Below are positions 1-6,338 of a stretch of 21,925 bases of DNA, piece after piece. The notes below the pieces were generated by a model that was not told the origin of the DNA, made no database searches, and saw only the letters and a program-made list of their open reading frames with translations. Numbering within the stretch: the first letter of the stretch is position 1; the number at the start of each line of letters is the position of its first letter. Source of the DNA: a virus; the IMG/VR virus record IMGVR_UViG_3300030102_003258, positions 4,047-25,971 of that record; one strand, 5' to 3'. Both the position numbers and the translations under genes were made by a program.

Positions 1-1269
1 CTAAATTATATAATTGGTATTCACTCTTATTGGCTTTTGCCAATCCGATCTTTCTAAAGGTTCTACGATAGCACCATATCTGAAACTGTCGCAAAAGTGT
101 GAAGCCCAGTTGTGAAGCGGTCTGTTACGAAAACAGTTATTTTTTTCATCCCATCGCTTACAGTAGCTTTTTAACGCCTCTACTAGCTTTTTGCAATTAC
201 TTTTATGAAAATAACACTTAGGCAGCAACCGCCTTGTTTGCTCTATACCATCTTCTACACTTAGCTTTGGAGCTATATCAAACTCTAATCCCATTTCTCT
301 TGCCGTTTCCCATCTTGACTTATTAGTGCCTATTTCCCTAACTCTTATGTCATGGGGAGCTATATGCTTTGAATAAGTATAAGGTTTATCATCTATAACA
401 TTTAGATAATGCTCTAAGCCTTCGCTAGAGTTTTCATAACAATCCACAATCCTTACCTCATCGCCTCTCCTTTGAGCAAAGATTATTACAGTAGAATCAT
501 TCATTCCAAGATCCCACCATGTTTCTGTTTCTATATCCTCATCAATATCAAAGTTTGTTATTCTGCCGTCTTTCTCAAGATCCTCCATAATCTTTCCATA
601 ATAAGATCCTGATATTCCTGCTTGGAAAGAACACTCAAATTCTTGCTCATAGGCATCTGGCGACATTGTGCTTTTGGCAGCATCTAATTCATCCTGCGGT
701 ATGATTTTAGTTTCACTAGCTTTTATTCTACAAGTAAACCAATCTTTTGTATGCTTTGCCTTTTCATGTAATTCAAAGAACCAATTCCTACCATGTGGCG
801 TTCCTATGAAAATAGCAAAACCCCTTCGGTCTGCCAAGCAAGGTCTAAGTATGGTGTCAAATAAGTCTGGTGCTATGTTCTGCGTTTCATCTACGATAAT
901 GCCGTCAAAGTATTGTCCTCTGATTGCCGAACTATTCTCACCACCTATAATCTGTATTCTTGAGTTGTTAACTGAGAAATCTACTCTCAATTCTGATTCG
1001 TTAAACTTTACACCAGGTATGGCTGCCGAAAATTGTTTCATATAATCCCAAGCTGTGGATTTACCTTGCAGTCTGTAAGGAGAGATAAAAGCATATCTTG
1101 GATAAGGTTTTTTATTGGTTAACGCAGCTCTGATTAAATGGTTTATAGCAAACACAGTCTTACCACCTCTTCTATGCACCACCACAACATTGAACCGGTT
1201 CACATCGCATTTTTTGTGCAAAAATTTTTGGATTTCTCTTGGCTTGTAAGGAATTACGATTTGTTTCAT
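1..1269 (-). CDS. terL: Terminase large subunit (packaging ATPase/nuclease)
   Basis: The motor of DNA packaging: it pumps DNA into the prohead using ATP and cuts the concatemer. The 422-residue length is usual for the family. The N-terminal ATPase domain shows a Walker A variant HRRGGKT at residues 32-38, a Walker B DGIIVDE at 122-128 followed by T129, and the coupling motif IGTPHG at 155-160. The C-terminal RNase H-like nuclease domain shows WWDLG with Asp253, a second acidic strand around Asp276, and the terminal HFCDSFRYG with Asp394, which together give the expected acidic triad. The ATG at 1269 has a run of five G about 12 bases upstream that overlaps the stop region of the preceding gene. 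The TAG stop sits on the first bases of the window, so the gene is complete. It is separated from the small terminase by two other genes, which is unusual. Identification is secure. Confidence 0.97.
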   Translation of the reverse strand: MKQIVIPYKPREIQKFLHKKCDVNRFNVVVVHRRGGKTVFAINHLIRAALTNKKPYPRYAFISPYRLQGKSTAWDYMKQFSAAIPGVKFNESELRVDFSVNNSRIQIIGGENSSAIRGQYFDGIIVDETQNIAPDLFDTILRPCLADRRGFAIFIGTPHGRNWFFELHEKAKHTKDWFTCRIKASETKIIPQDELDAAKSTMSPDAYEQEFECSFQAGISGSYYGKIMEDLEKDGRITNFDIDEDIETETWWDLGMNDSTVIIFAQRRGDEVRIVDCYENSSEGLEHYLNVIDDKPYTYSKHIAPHDIRVREIGTNKSRWETAREMGLEFDIAPKLSVEDGIEQTRRLLPKCYFHKSNCKKLVEALKSYCKRWDEKNNCFRNRPLHNWASHFCDSFRYGAIVEPLERSDWQKPIRVNTNYII

Positions 1270-1285
1270 ACTTTAATAAAACCCC

Positions 1286-1813
1286 CTATACTTCATTTCC
1301 CCAAACATCCCAACCTTTTCTTTTTTGTCTAGCAAAGATGTCAATTCTGTCGTTTCCTAATGGTTCAATCATTTCATAAAATTTATCAGGTTTCTGTGAG
1401 TGTCTAATATTTTCAGCTTGAAATATTAATGGAATAAGTTTTTTACCTTTACACCAAAAATCAGGTGTATTGTTATATCCTATGGCTATAAATTCTGCGT
1501 TCCATCTAAAACCAAACATTGGTTGACCTGATGATTTTCCAAATGTTTTTTCCCAAGCTCCCATGCACAAATATTTAAAACCCCAATTTTCTAAAATAGA
1601 TTTAGATTCAAAAATGTATTTTTGAATATTCCAAAGAAAAACCCAGCAATTATCTTTTGCTAAACTTTTTATTGGCATTTTTTTAATTTGTTCTAGTTCC
1701 ATTATAGGATAGTCCATTTCAACTTGATTAGACCTAATTTTTCTTTTAACTTTTTTTATCTTTCATGGTGGATCTATAACAATTATGTCGTATTTTTTAT
1801 TAGGAAAATTCAT
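1286..1813 (-). pseudogene. MT-A70-family adenine methyltransferase, interrupted by TGA at the catalytic DPPW motif
   Basis: An SAM-dependent N6-adenine methyltransferase of the small phage MT-A70 type. Reading from the ATG at 1813 gives residues 1-16 ending in YDIIVIDPP, then TGA at 1765-1763 (codon 17), then an open frame to the TAG at 1286. The family motif is DPPW, so TGA stands where TGG (Trp) is expected. The rest looks intact for 159 more codons: a CWVFLW strand, a HSQKPDKFYEMIE segment and a C-terminal RKGWDVWGNE, all familiar from this family. The ATG abuts the TAA of the upstream gene, as expected for the true start. Restart at the ATG at 1717 would give 143 residues without the catalytic motif. 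TGA is a normal stop in neighbouring genes, so a nonsense mutation or a sequence error is the likely reason. Confidence 0.85.
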
Positions 1814-1993
1814 TTAGTGCATTGTAACATCATCTTCTGGAATATCGTCAATGTATTGCTCTTTTAAAATTTGAGAAAAATCATGTGCTTCTTGCTCATC
1901 CTGAAAACCATAGAACTTTGTAACAACAACTGGTCTGCCTGTTGTTTTATCTTTCATGATGAATATCGCTGTTCTTAATATCAAATCTTTCAT
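1814..1993 (-). CDS. Hypothetical protein, start uncertain
   Basis: A small protein of 59 residues from the ATG at 1993, or 86 from an in-frame ATG at 2074. The shorter form begins MKDLILRTAIFIMKDK, a plausible beta-strand start, and has an AAGG about 13 bases upstream; the longer form has no visible ribosome-binding site. The C-terminal half carries an acidic helix (QDEQEAHDFSQILKEQ) and ends DDVTMH. The TAA is directly followed by the ATG of the methyltransferase gene, so the two are probably co-translated. It lies in the terminase operon. I do not recognise the family and no catalytic motif is visible. Confidence 0.6.
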   Translation of the reverse strand: MKDLILRTAIFIMKDKTTGRPVVVTKFYGFQDEQEAHDFSQILKEQYIDDIPEDDVTMH

Positions 1994-2110
1994 TTGTTTG
2001 TGTGTACCTTGTATCAATTTTAATCTAACGTCAAAAGTCAAAAATGGGGTATCGGCTCTCAAAAACCCCCACATCTAGTAATCTACAACCATAAATCCAC
2101 TAATTAAACC

Positions 2111-2169
2111 TTCCGATAATTAATCGTTAACGGAAATATTACTATTGATAATAAAAAGTTCTCAATAGT
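2111..2169. other. Two hairpins in the longest intergenic gap
   Basis: In the gap between the small-terminase gene and the next gene downstream there are two inverted repeats. The first is TTCCG-A-TAA (2111-2119) paired with TTA-A-CGGAA (2127-2135), one internal mismatch, seven-base loop. The second is ACTATTGA (2141-2148) paired with TCAATAGT (2162-2169), eight perfect pairs, thirteen-base loop. Neither has a clear run of T after it on the transcribed (minus) strand beyond a short TTT. They could mark a processing or attenuation point between terS and the genes that follow. No convincing gene was seen here; the tiny ORFs present have no ribosome-binding site. Confidence 0.4.
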
Positions 2170-2262
2170 GTTCATGTTTTGTTCTTATTCATGTGCAATA
2201 ACTATGTTTTATGTGTGCAAGAAATGACAACAACTCAAGTAAATCAACACTTCTAGCTTAAC

Positions 2263-2685
2263 TTAGTTCTGCCAGGAAATGCTAAGTGGCTCATTTTTAT
2301 CACCTTTTATTGTCAGTTCAGCAGCTTTTCCATATCTTTTACTGCTTATTTTAGACGCTGACCACTGCGAACTAGCAACAATCACCTTATATAAATTAAC
2401 TAAGTTCTGTCCGGCTTTGCCGTCAATATCTCCGTTTTCTATTTTAGCTTCTAACTCTAACCTTTTATCTTTTAAGTTTGAAAGCTCCAAATCAATAGCC
2501 AATTCTTTTGCCTTTTGATAACGATCCATCAATTCAGGATCTGCAACAAGTTCTTTTCTGAAACTAGTCCAAGTGTAATCTATTTCTGGCTTTTCAAATA
2601 CCTGTCTTATTGTAAGTCCATCGCTGAGATAATCTAATATCTGTTCTGTTAATTTTTTAGATAATTTTCTTTTTCTGCCTGCCAT
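2263..2685 (-). CDS. terS: Terminase small subunit
   Basis: The DNA-recognition subunit of the packaging terminase, which binds the phage packaging site and loads the large subunit. The 140 residues have the usual plan: a basic start (MAGRKRKLSKK), an N-terminal helix-turn-helix at about residues 11-45 including DGLTIRQVF, a long helical oligomerisation region at about 50-85, and a C-terminal SQWSASKISSKRYG at 106-119 of the kind seen in small terminases (W-x-A-x-K...K-x-Y-G). The ATG at 2685 follows AAGGGAT at a good distance. It lies in the same orientation as the large subunit but about 1 kb upstream of it, with two genes between. The DNA directly upstream holds several inverted repeats and could be the packaging site. 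Family call is strong by pattern, though small terminases diverge greatly. Confidence 0.85.
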   Translation of the reverse strand: MAGRKRKLSKKLTEQILDYLSDGLTIRQVFEKPEIDYTWTSFRKELVADPELMDRYQKAKELAIDLELSNLKDKRLELEAKIENGDIDGKAGQNLVNLYKVIVASSQWSASKISSKRYGKAAELTIKGDKNEPLSISWQN

Positions 2686-2700
2686 AATAATCCCTTTAGT

Positions 2701-2786
2701 GAGGTGGGCGTATAGAAAGGAAAGAAAGTAACGCCCAACCTCTAGTGATCACTTAATAAATACTAGCGAAAGGGTGAAGCTAGTAT
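2701..2786. repeat. Cluster of three inverted repeats upstream of terS
   Basis: GAGGTGGGCGT (2701-2711) pairs with ACGCCCAACCTC (2731-2742) with a single bulged base. AGTGATCACT (2744-2753) is a perfect ten-base palindrome. ATACTAGC (2760-2767) pairs perfectly with GCTAGTAT (2779-2786) around an eleven-base purine-rich loop. The first stem is G+C-rich compared with its surroundings. The cluster fills the gap just upstream of the small-terminase gene, where cos or pac sites often lie; it could equally be an mRNA leader structure or a terminator for the gene before it. Confidence 0.5.
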
Positions 2787-2816
2787 GCTTTTACTTATAT
2801 AACACAATATATAGTT

Positions 2817-3125
2817 TTAAAAGTCAAAAACACCTTTAGGCTTGAAAAAAGGTTTATTTTCGCTTGTTAATGGATTTTTTCTAATGATATTCTTTTTAAG
2901 CATATCATCTAAGATTAGCTTTGCAGTATAGCCACCAAACTTTTTATTTTTAATAATCCAAGTTAATTGTTCTGCAGCTAGCATACCGCTATTGTAATCA
3001 CTCCAAAGATTCATCGTAATTTCTAGCTTTTGAGCCTTACTATAATAATTGTTAAAAGTGTCCTCCAACTCCTTATCATTATAATAATATGGTCGTTCAA
3101 GAGAGGGGGGAGCGGTTTTAGTCAT
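2817..3125 (-). CDS. Hypothetical protein, possible second winged-helix partner
   Basis: A 102-residue protein starting at the ATG at 3125; a GTG three bases earlier is less likely. The gene overlaps the end of the upstream helix-turn-helix gene by eight bases (ATGACTAA) and has AAAGGGA about ten bases upstream, so translation is probably coupled. The N-terminus is proline-rich (TAPPSLERP), followed by Tyr-rich helices. Residues from about 53 on, with LTWIIKNKKFGGYTAKLILD and then MLKKNIIRKNP, look like a small winged-helix unit. I do not recognise the family. Tight coupling to a probable replication organiser suggests a partner in replication initiation or regulation, which is inference. Confidence 0.7.
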   Translation of the reverse strand: MTKTAPPSLERPYYYNDKELEDTFNNYYSKAQKLEITMNLWSDYNSGMLAAEQLTWIIKNKKFGGYTAKLILDDMLKKNIIRKNPLTSENKPFFKPKGVFDF

Positions 3126-3525
3126 CACTTTTAAATCCCTTTAGCTTTTTAAATCTTTTAGATCCCTTATTAATAATAGTATTTCTATAATTAGTATTAT
3201 CTTTATAATACTGCGTAGTTTTTGGGTAGGGTGATTGATCAGATTTTGACATAGTGACTACCCTATTTTTGGGTAATCTCAGATCATAATAATTAGCTGA
3301 TGATAACCTCTTAATAACCAAGTATTTATGCTGAACCAACTCCTCCTTACATTTCTGCAATGTATTAATAGAAAGACCCAATTTGGACTTCAAGTTGGAG
3401 TTTCGCAAGGTTCTAAAATTAGGTGAAAGGGATCTAATATAACAAAATAATAGCTTTGCGTCATTGGATAGCCTATCATCCAAAATCAAGCTATTTGGCA
3501 CCATTGTAAAACCGCTTTTTTTCAT
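3118..3525 (-). CDS. Winged helix-turn-helix protein, probable replication organiser or regulator
   Basis: A 135-residue protein with an N-terminal DNA-binding domain of the kind found in phage and plasmid replication initiators (RepA/DnaD-type, HTH_36-like). Residues 5-17 give GFTMVPNSLILDD, a common start for this fold. Residues 18-75 give the helices and wing, with LSINTLQKCKEELVQHKYL as turn and recognition helix and IKRL as the wing. The tail from about residue 95 is Lys/Asn/Tyr-rich and probably disordered. The ATG at 3525 lies just downstream of a good promoter and AAAGG/AAAGGG sequences. Copies of a TTTTGGGTA repeat lie within the gene and in its promoter, as would fit binding to its own gene for initiation or autoregulation. 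The function beyond DNA binding is inferred. Confidence 0.75.
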   Translation of the reverse strand: MKKSGFTMVPNSLILDDRLSNDAKLLFCYIRSLSPNFRTLRNSNLKSKLGLSINTLQKCKEELVQHKYLVIKRLSSANYYDLRLPKNRVVTMSKSDQSPYPKTTQYYKDNTNYRNTIINKGSKRFKKLKGFKSDD

Positions 3526-3565
3526 AACCCTTTGCCTTTCTTATATACACAAATTTTGGGTAATC
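3219..3565. repeat. Dispersed TTTTGGGTAATC-type repeats (iteron- or operator-like)
   Basis: The 12-mer TTTTGGGTAATC occurs exactly at 3267-3278 and 3554-3565. A related TTTTTGGGTAGGG lies at 3219-3231, and an inverted related copy (ACTACCCT) at 3258-3265. Two direct copies and the inverted copy lie inside the helix-turn-helix gene, and one falls in the spacer of its own promoter. Repeats inside an initiator gene are known from lambda-type origins; as an origin or autoregulatory site here this is inference. Confidence 0.45.
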
Positions 3566-3570
3566 AACAA
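3542..3570 (-). promoter_or_regulatory. Sigma70-type promoter for the helix-turn-helix gene
   Basis: On the minus strand, TTGTTG (3570-3565) is followed after exactly 17 bases by TATATA (3547-3542). The predicted start of transcription falls about ten bases before the ATG at 3525, so the leader would be very short. One copy of the TTTTGGGTAATC repeat lies in the spacer, a good place for repression by the gene product. Confidence 0.6.
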
Positions 3571-3614
3571 GAACATTACTAGAACAAAAAACTTATAAAA
3601 AAACTTTGGATTAC

Positions 3615-3644
3615 TTGTACAAATATGGTACAACAAATTATGCT
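3615..3644 (+). promoter_or_regulatory. Candidate promoter with overlapping operator for the plus-strand early cluster
   Basis: TTGTAC (3615-3620) lies 18 bases before TATGCT (3639-3644), a possible -35/-10 pair for the gene starting at 3676. The -35 hexamer is also the left arm of a perfect inverted repeat, TTGTAC-N7-GTACAA (3615-3633), which would place a dimeric repressor over the promoter. It faces away from the promoter at 3542-3570, so the two units are divergently transcribed. Confidence 0.45.
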
Positions 3645-3675
3645 TACGAATCATAAAACTAACAAAGGGGGAAAC

Positions 3676-4167
3676 ATGATAAAAGCACAATTACAAAAAG
3701 ACTCTAACTTAGACAGAGAGTTCTTAAAAATCAATAAACCGGTTGGGATCAAAGATGGTTCAATATACTTTTTAGAAGAAATCTTTAAATATAAAGATGG
3801 TTTTAAAGGTGCAGTTGGTACAGTCCTTGATCCAATTACTCAGTCTGAAATTGATCAAAATAATGATTTAGACAATGCAACTGAATTCCATAGAGAATTA
3901 TGGCAACAGGCAGTTGAGGGTGGTCACACAGAACAATCATTAAGTGATTATGTTGAGGATTGTTTAAATCATCAGGATGGGGAATATCCAGGACATGATA
4001 ATTCATATTCTAATTTACATGATGAAGCTAAAAAACATTTTGATGATGTTGTAGTTACTTTTCATTGTTCAGGTGGTGGTAGATGTTTTAACAAAGAATT
4101 ATTGTCAACTTTTGATGAAGTTATAGATCAATCATTAATTGACTTAATTAAACAATATGAGGATTAA
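3676..4167 (+). CDS. Hypothetical acidic protein
   Basis: A 163-residue protein. The ATG at 3676 is chosen over an earlier one at 3625 because AAAGGGGG lies five bases upstream of it. The protein is acidic, rich in Asp, Glu and His, with a YPGHDNSYS segment near the middle and a TFHCSGGGRCF segment close to the C-terminus; the Cys/His content could mean metal binding, but no known site is clear. There is no signal peptide or membrane segment. It is the first gene of a short plus-strand cluster that follows the divergent promoter region, so it is probably expressed early and may counter a host function. I do not recognise the family. Confidence 0.8.
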   Translation: MIKAQLQKDSNLDREFLKINKPVGIKDGSIYFLEEIFKYKDGFKGAVGTVLDPITQSEIDQNNDLDNATEFHRELWQQAVEGGHTEQSLSDYVEDCLNHQDGEYPGHDNSYSNLHDEAKKHFDDVVVTFHCSGGGRCFNKELLSTFDEVIDQSLIDLIKQYED

Positions 4168-4170
4168 TTT

Positions 4171-4299
4171 ATGGAAACATTTAAAGAACTATTAAACTTT
4201 GCTATCTTTCTATTAATAATGTGGGGTCTATTTGTATTGTTGCAATATGCTCCACAATTAGAGTCCTTAATAATTAATATGAAAGGTGGTGCAATCTGA
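4171..4299 (+). CDS. Small single-span membrane protein
   Basis: A 42-residue ORF with one hydrophobic helix at about residues 9-27 (FAIFLLIMWGLFVLLQYA), a short N-terminus with two acidic residues, and a C-terminal tail MKGGAI. A GAGG lies eight bases before the ATG, inside the end of the preceding gene, which ends three bases earlier. The last bases contain AAAGGTGG, a possible ribosome-binding site for the next micro-gene. The position in a tight early cluster suggests a host-membrane effector, which is speculation. Confidence 0.6.
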   Translation: METFKELLNFAIFLLIMWGLFVLLQYAPQLESLIINMKGGAI

Positions 4300-4394
4300 A
4301 GAAGATCATTAACTGTATATTAAATGCTATGCTTTATGTGTCGTTTAGTGCTTTGATTTTGTTCTATTTCTTATTGGTGCTAGAAATCATATGA
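4296..4394 (+). CDS. Micro membrane protein, probable CTG start
   Basis: A 32-residue ORF that reads LKKIINCILNAMLYVS followed by a strongly hydrophobic helix (FSALILFYFLLVLEII). No ATG lies at its upstream end. A CTG at 4296 overlaps the TGA of the preceding gene (CTGA) and has AAAGGTGG six bases upstream, so a CTG start is plausible. A shorter form could start at the in-frame ATG 33 bases later (21 residues). The TGA overlaps the ATG of the next gene as ATGA, which argues that the frame is translated. Lys at the start then a membrane helix fits an N-in single-span peptide. Confidence 0.45.
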   Translation: MKKIINCILNAMLYVSFSALILFYFLLVLEII

Positions 4395-4579
4395 AAGCAG
4401 TAACAACTACATTAAGAGCAGAATACGATAGTTTGCCAAAGGAGATCAAAGAAAAGATTAGCTTTGGCGACTATTGTAATTGTCCTAATATTAAATCTTA
4501 TATTGAAACGGCTAAAAACATAGCTATAGGGAGAATGCAGATAGCCATACAAAGAAGGAAAGGAAATTACAGAAATTGA
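4391..4579 (+). CDS. Hypothetical small protein
   Basis: A 62-residue soluble protein. It starts at the ATG in the ATGA overlap with the preceding micro-gene and has no ribosome-binding site of its own, so it probably depends on coupling. The middle holds FGDYCNCPNIKSYIET with two Cys, and the tail is basic (RRKGNYRN). It ends ten bases before the convergent oxygenase gene, with no clear terminator between. I do not recognise the family. Confidence 0.65.
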   Translation: MKAVTTTLRAEYDSLPKEIKEKISFGDYCNCPNIKSYIETAKNIAIGRMQIAIQRRKGNYRN

Positions 4580-4588
4580 TAGAAGTTT

Positions 4589-5266
4589 TTATTGTTCTTG
4601 AGTTGGTTTCTCTTGTTTACTACCTAAATCAAACATAATAGTTGCATTAAAAGAAAAACTAATTCTTTCTTCATTATCATCAGAGTTAAAAGGGTAAACC
4701 AAGTGCGTAAGTGAATTAGGAAATAATATCCAATCTCTTTCATTAGGCACTACCCTATAATTAACATCAGTAAACATACCCTCAGAACCCTCTATAAACT
4801 CAGTATTACCACTAAAGTCGTTATGACTCTTCGCATTGTCTGTAGGTTTCATTGATGTAGGGATCTGCAAATATCCTACGCAAGATAAATGATAGTTGCC
4901 TTTAATGTATTCTGTATGTCTATGGCAAGGATTAAAGTCATTTGGTTTGCTAATAACATACCAAGCTGAGTTAATTAATATTCTTTCAATCTTATCTTCT
5001 TTGTAATGTGCGTTTGCGTATGAAGCTATGATAGGGTCAAAAAATGCTTTTTTCCATTTCATCATAATTTGAGGACTTATTAAATATTCCTCAGATACAT
5101 GACCAACAAGACGTTTACCCCAATTATGCTGCACTTTCTTTTTTTCGTCTTTTCTTATTTGTTGTAAATCCTCTTTAAAATCTTTCATTAGTTCAAGAGG
5201 TAATGTTGCTTTAGCTAAAGTAGAACCAAATGGCTTAAATAATTTAAAATTTATTTTATCTTTCAT
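4589..5266 (-). CDS. 2OG-Fe(II) oxygenase (2OG-FeII_Oxy_5-like)
   Basis: A 225-residue member of the double-stranded beta-helix dioxygenases that use Fe(II), O2 and 2-oxoglutarate. Residues 102-119 (WYVISKPNDFNPCHRHTE) hold the first iron-binding part with His115 and His117. Residues 182-208 hold LFPNSLTHLVYPF with His188, then EERISFSFNA with Arg201, the usual 2OG-binding Arg and strand of this family. The LSCVGYLQIP between them is the expected core strand. The substrate is unknown; hydroxylation of a host protein or of a phage component is possible. The ATG overlaps the stop of the preceding gene as ATGA. It is last in a minus-strand unit with the adenine methyltransferase. Confidence 0.85.
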   Translation of the reverse strand: MKDKINFKLFKPFGSTLAKATLPLELMKDFKEDLQQIRKDEKKKVQHNWGKRLVGHVSEEYLISPQIMMKWKKAFFDPIIASYANAHYKEDKIERILINSAWYVISKPNDFNPCHRHTEYIKGNYHLSCVGYLQIPTSMKPTDNAKSHNDFSGNTEFIEGSEGMFTDVNYRVVPNERDWILFPNSLTHLVYPFNSDDNEERISFSFNATIMFDLGSKQEKPTQEQ

Positions 5267-5745
5267 AAATCACTTATAGGGTATAGCTCTTTTATTTCAA
5301 CCTTATAAGCAGGAGGTCTGTTAGGATGCCCAAAATTCGTAAGCCTTTGTGGCATATCTGTAATAAAAGGGTACCAACCCATAATTGAAAACTCAAAATT
5401 ACCTTCATCAATAACAAGAACATATCTAGCTCTTTTCTCATTAGGTCTAATCAATAAAAAATTATAATCTTTTCTCTTTTGTGATCTTATTTCTATTTTG
5501 TTTTGCATATCGGAATCTGTGTACCTAGCGTAACGATCTGAATAAGAACCATTAAAGTATTTGTTTTGTGATTTAGCAAAAGCAACTTCAGCACAAGCAC
5601 CCATGATACCAAGAACTAAGGTCTTTTCATCAGATCCTTTATAACCATAAGAAAAAGATTTACCCATTTTGAGGTTTTCTATAAATCTTCTTGTTGCTGT
5701 GTTAGCAGCTAGTTCAACTTCAAAAGGTTCAAGTTTTATCTTCAT
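5263..5745 (-). CDS. Putative PD-(D/E)XK-like protein, function unproven
   Basis: A 160-residue protein. The ATG at 5745 overlaps the TGA of the upstream gene as ATGA, so it is preferred over a TTG two codons earlier. The pattern is a helix with GACAEVAFAKSQNKY, an acidic loop, then IEIRSQ, then FLLIRP and YVLVIDEG, ending in a GWYPF segment. A Glu in the first helix followed by Asp and E-x-R on adjacent strands is reminiscent of a small PD-(D/E)XK fold with Arg in place of Lys, seen in unannotated marine phage proteins. If correct it may be an inactive or unusual nuclease. The call rests on pattern only. Confidence 0.6.
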   Translation of the reverse strand: MKIKLEPFEVELAANTATRRFIENLKMGKSFSYGYKGSDEKTLVLGIMGACAEVAFAKSQNKYFNGSYSDRYARYTDSDMQNKIEIRSQKRKDYNFLLIRPNEKRARYVLVIDEGNFEFSIMGWYPFITDMPQRLTNFGHPNRPPAYKVEIKELYPISDL

Positions 5746-6338
5746 ATCCAATCAATAGTAGGTTTACCTTTAAAACCTTTTTCCCAAATAAACCAACCGA
5801 AAGCTAACATACCCCCACCATGAGTTTTAAGTCCACTATTTGGGTTGGTAAATGTGATTCTTTTTGAAAAAATATATATTTGTTTGATAGGTGTTTCTTG
5901 AAACATTTTTTGTCTAGCGATACCCTCTAAAAATGTTATTCTACATAAAAAAGCTACCTTCTTATTTACAGATTCAACGGCTTTATAAACAAAAGGTAAA
6001 GATAATTTAAAAGGAGGATTAGTAATAATATTATCAAATTTTTTATTAGTTTGTAAAAAATCAATACCTGTTTCACCATAACCTCTATCAATCAAATCAG
6101 AGCTGTAAACATTATAACCTTTATCAATTAATATTTTAGAAATAGCACCATCACCACAAGCACACTCCCAAATATTTCCCTCAAACTTTTCTTTTTCAAG
6201 TAACGGCAAAATTCCTGAAGGAGGTGTTGGGTAAAAATCATTTTTTTCTCTTGTTTTTGTTATATCATGACCAGCTAGTCTTAATTTTGTTTTTGATTGT
6301 GCTTGACTTCTTGCTAATGCTTTATTGACTTGATTCAT
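5742..6338 (-). CDS. DNA adenine-N6 methyltransferase (NPPF type)
   Basis: A 198-residue SAM-dependent methyltransferase. Motif I, for SAM binding, is WECACGDGAISKIL at 57-70, followed by the acidic strand end SSDLIDRG at 79-86. The catalytic motif IV is TNPPF at 106-110, preceded by FDNIITNPPF as in N6-adenine enzymes. The sequence before motif I (DFYPTPPSGILPLLE) is the usual lead-in of phage and integrated-element methyltransferases. The C-terminal part has few recognition-domain residues, so specificity cannot be read. AAAGGATAAG lies upstream of the ATG at 6338, which overlaps the preceding stop as ATGA. The likely role is protection of phage DNA from restriction. Confidence 0.85.
   Translation of the reverse strand: MNQVNKALARSQAQSKTKLRLAGHDITKTREKNDFYPTPPSGILPLLEKEKFEGNIWECACGDGAISKILIDKGYNVYSSDLIDRGYGETGIDFLQTNKKFDNIITNPPFKLSLPFVYKAVESVNKKVAFLCRITFLEGIARQKMFQETPIKQIYIFSKRITFTNPNSGLKTHGGGMLAFGWFIWEKGFKGKPTIDWI

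Noticed and set aside
668-1045. Plus-strand ORF of 125 codons over the large terminase gene
   Set aside because: It is antisense to a strongly identified gene, has no ribosome-binding site or recognisable protein pattern, and fits a by-product of codon bias.
1763-1765. TGA read as tryptophan (alternative genetic code) or as selenocysteine
   Set aside because: TGA ends many other genes here, often within ATGA overlaps, and no special RNA structure follows the codon. A nonsense change is simpler.
3060-3120. Poly-G run as a phase-variable tract
   Set aside because: Only six G lie in a row within a coding region, with no repeated unit and no sign of an alternative frame.
5746-5751. TTG start at 5751 for the PD-(D/E)XK-like gene
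   Set aside because: The ATG two codons later forms an ATGA overlap with the preceding stop, as at the neighbouring junctions.
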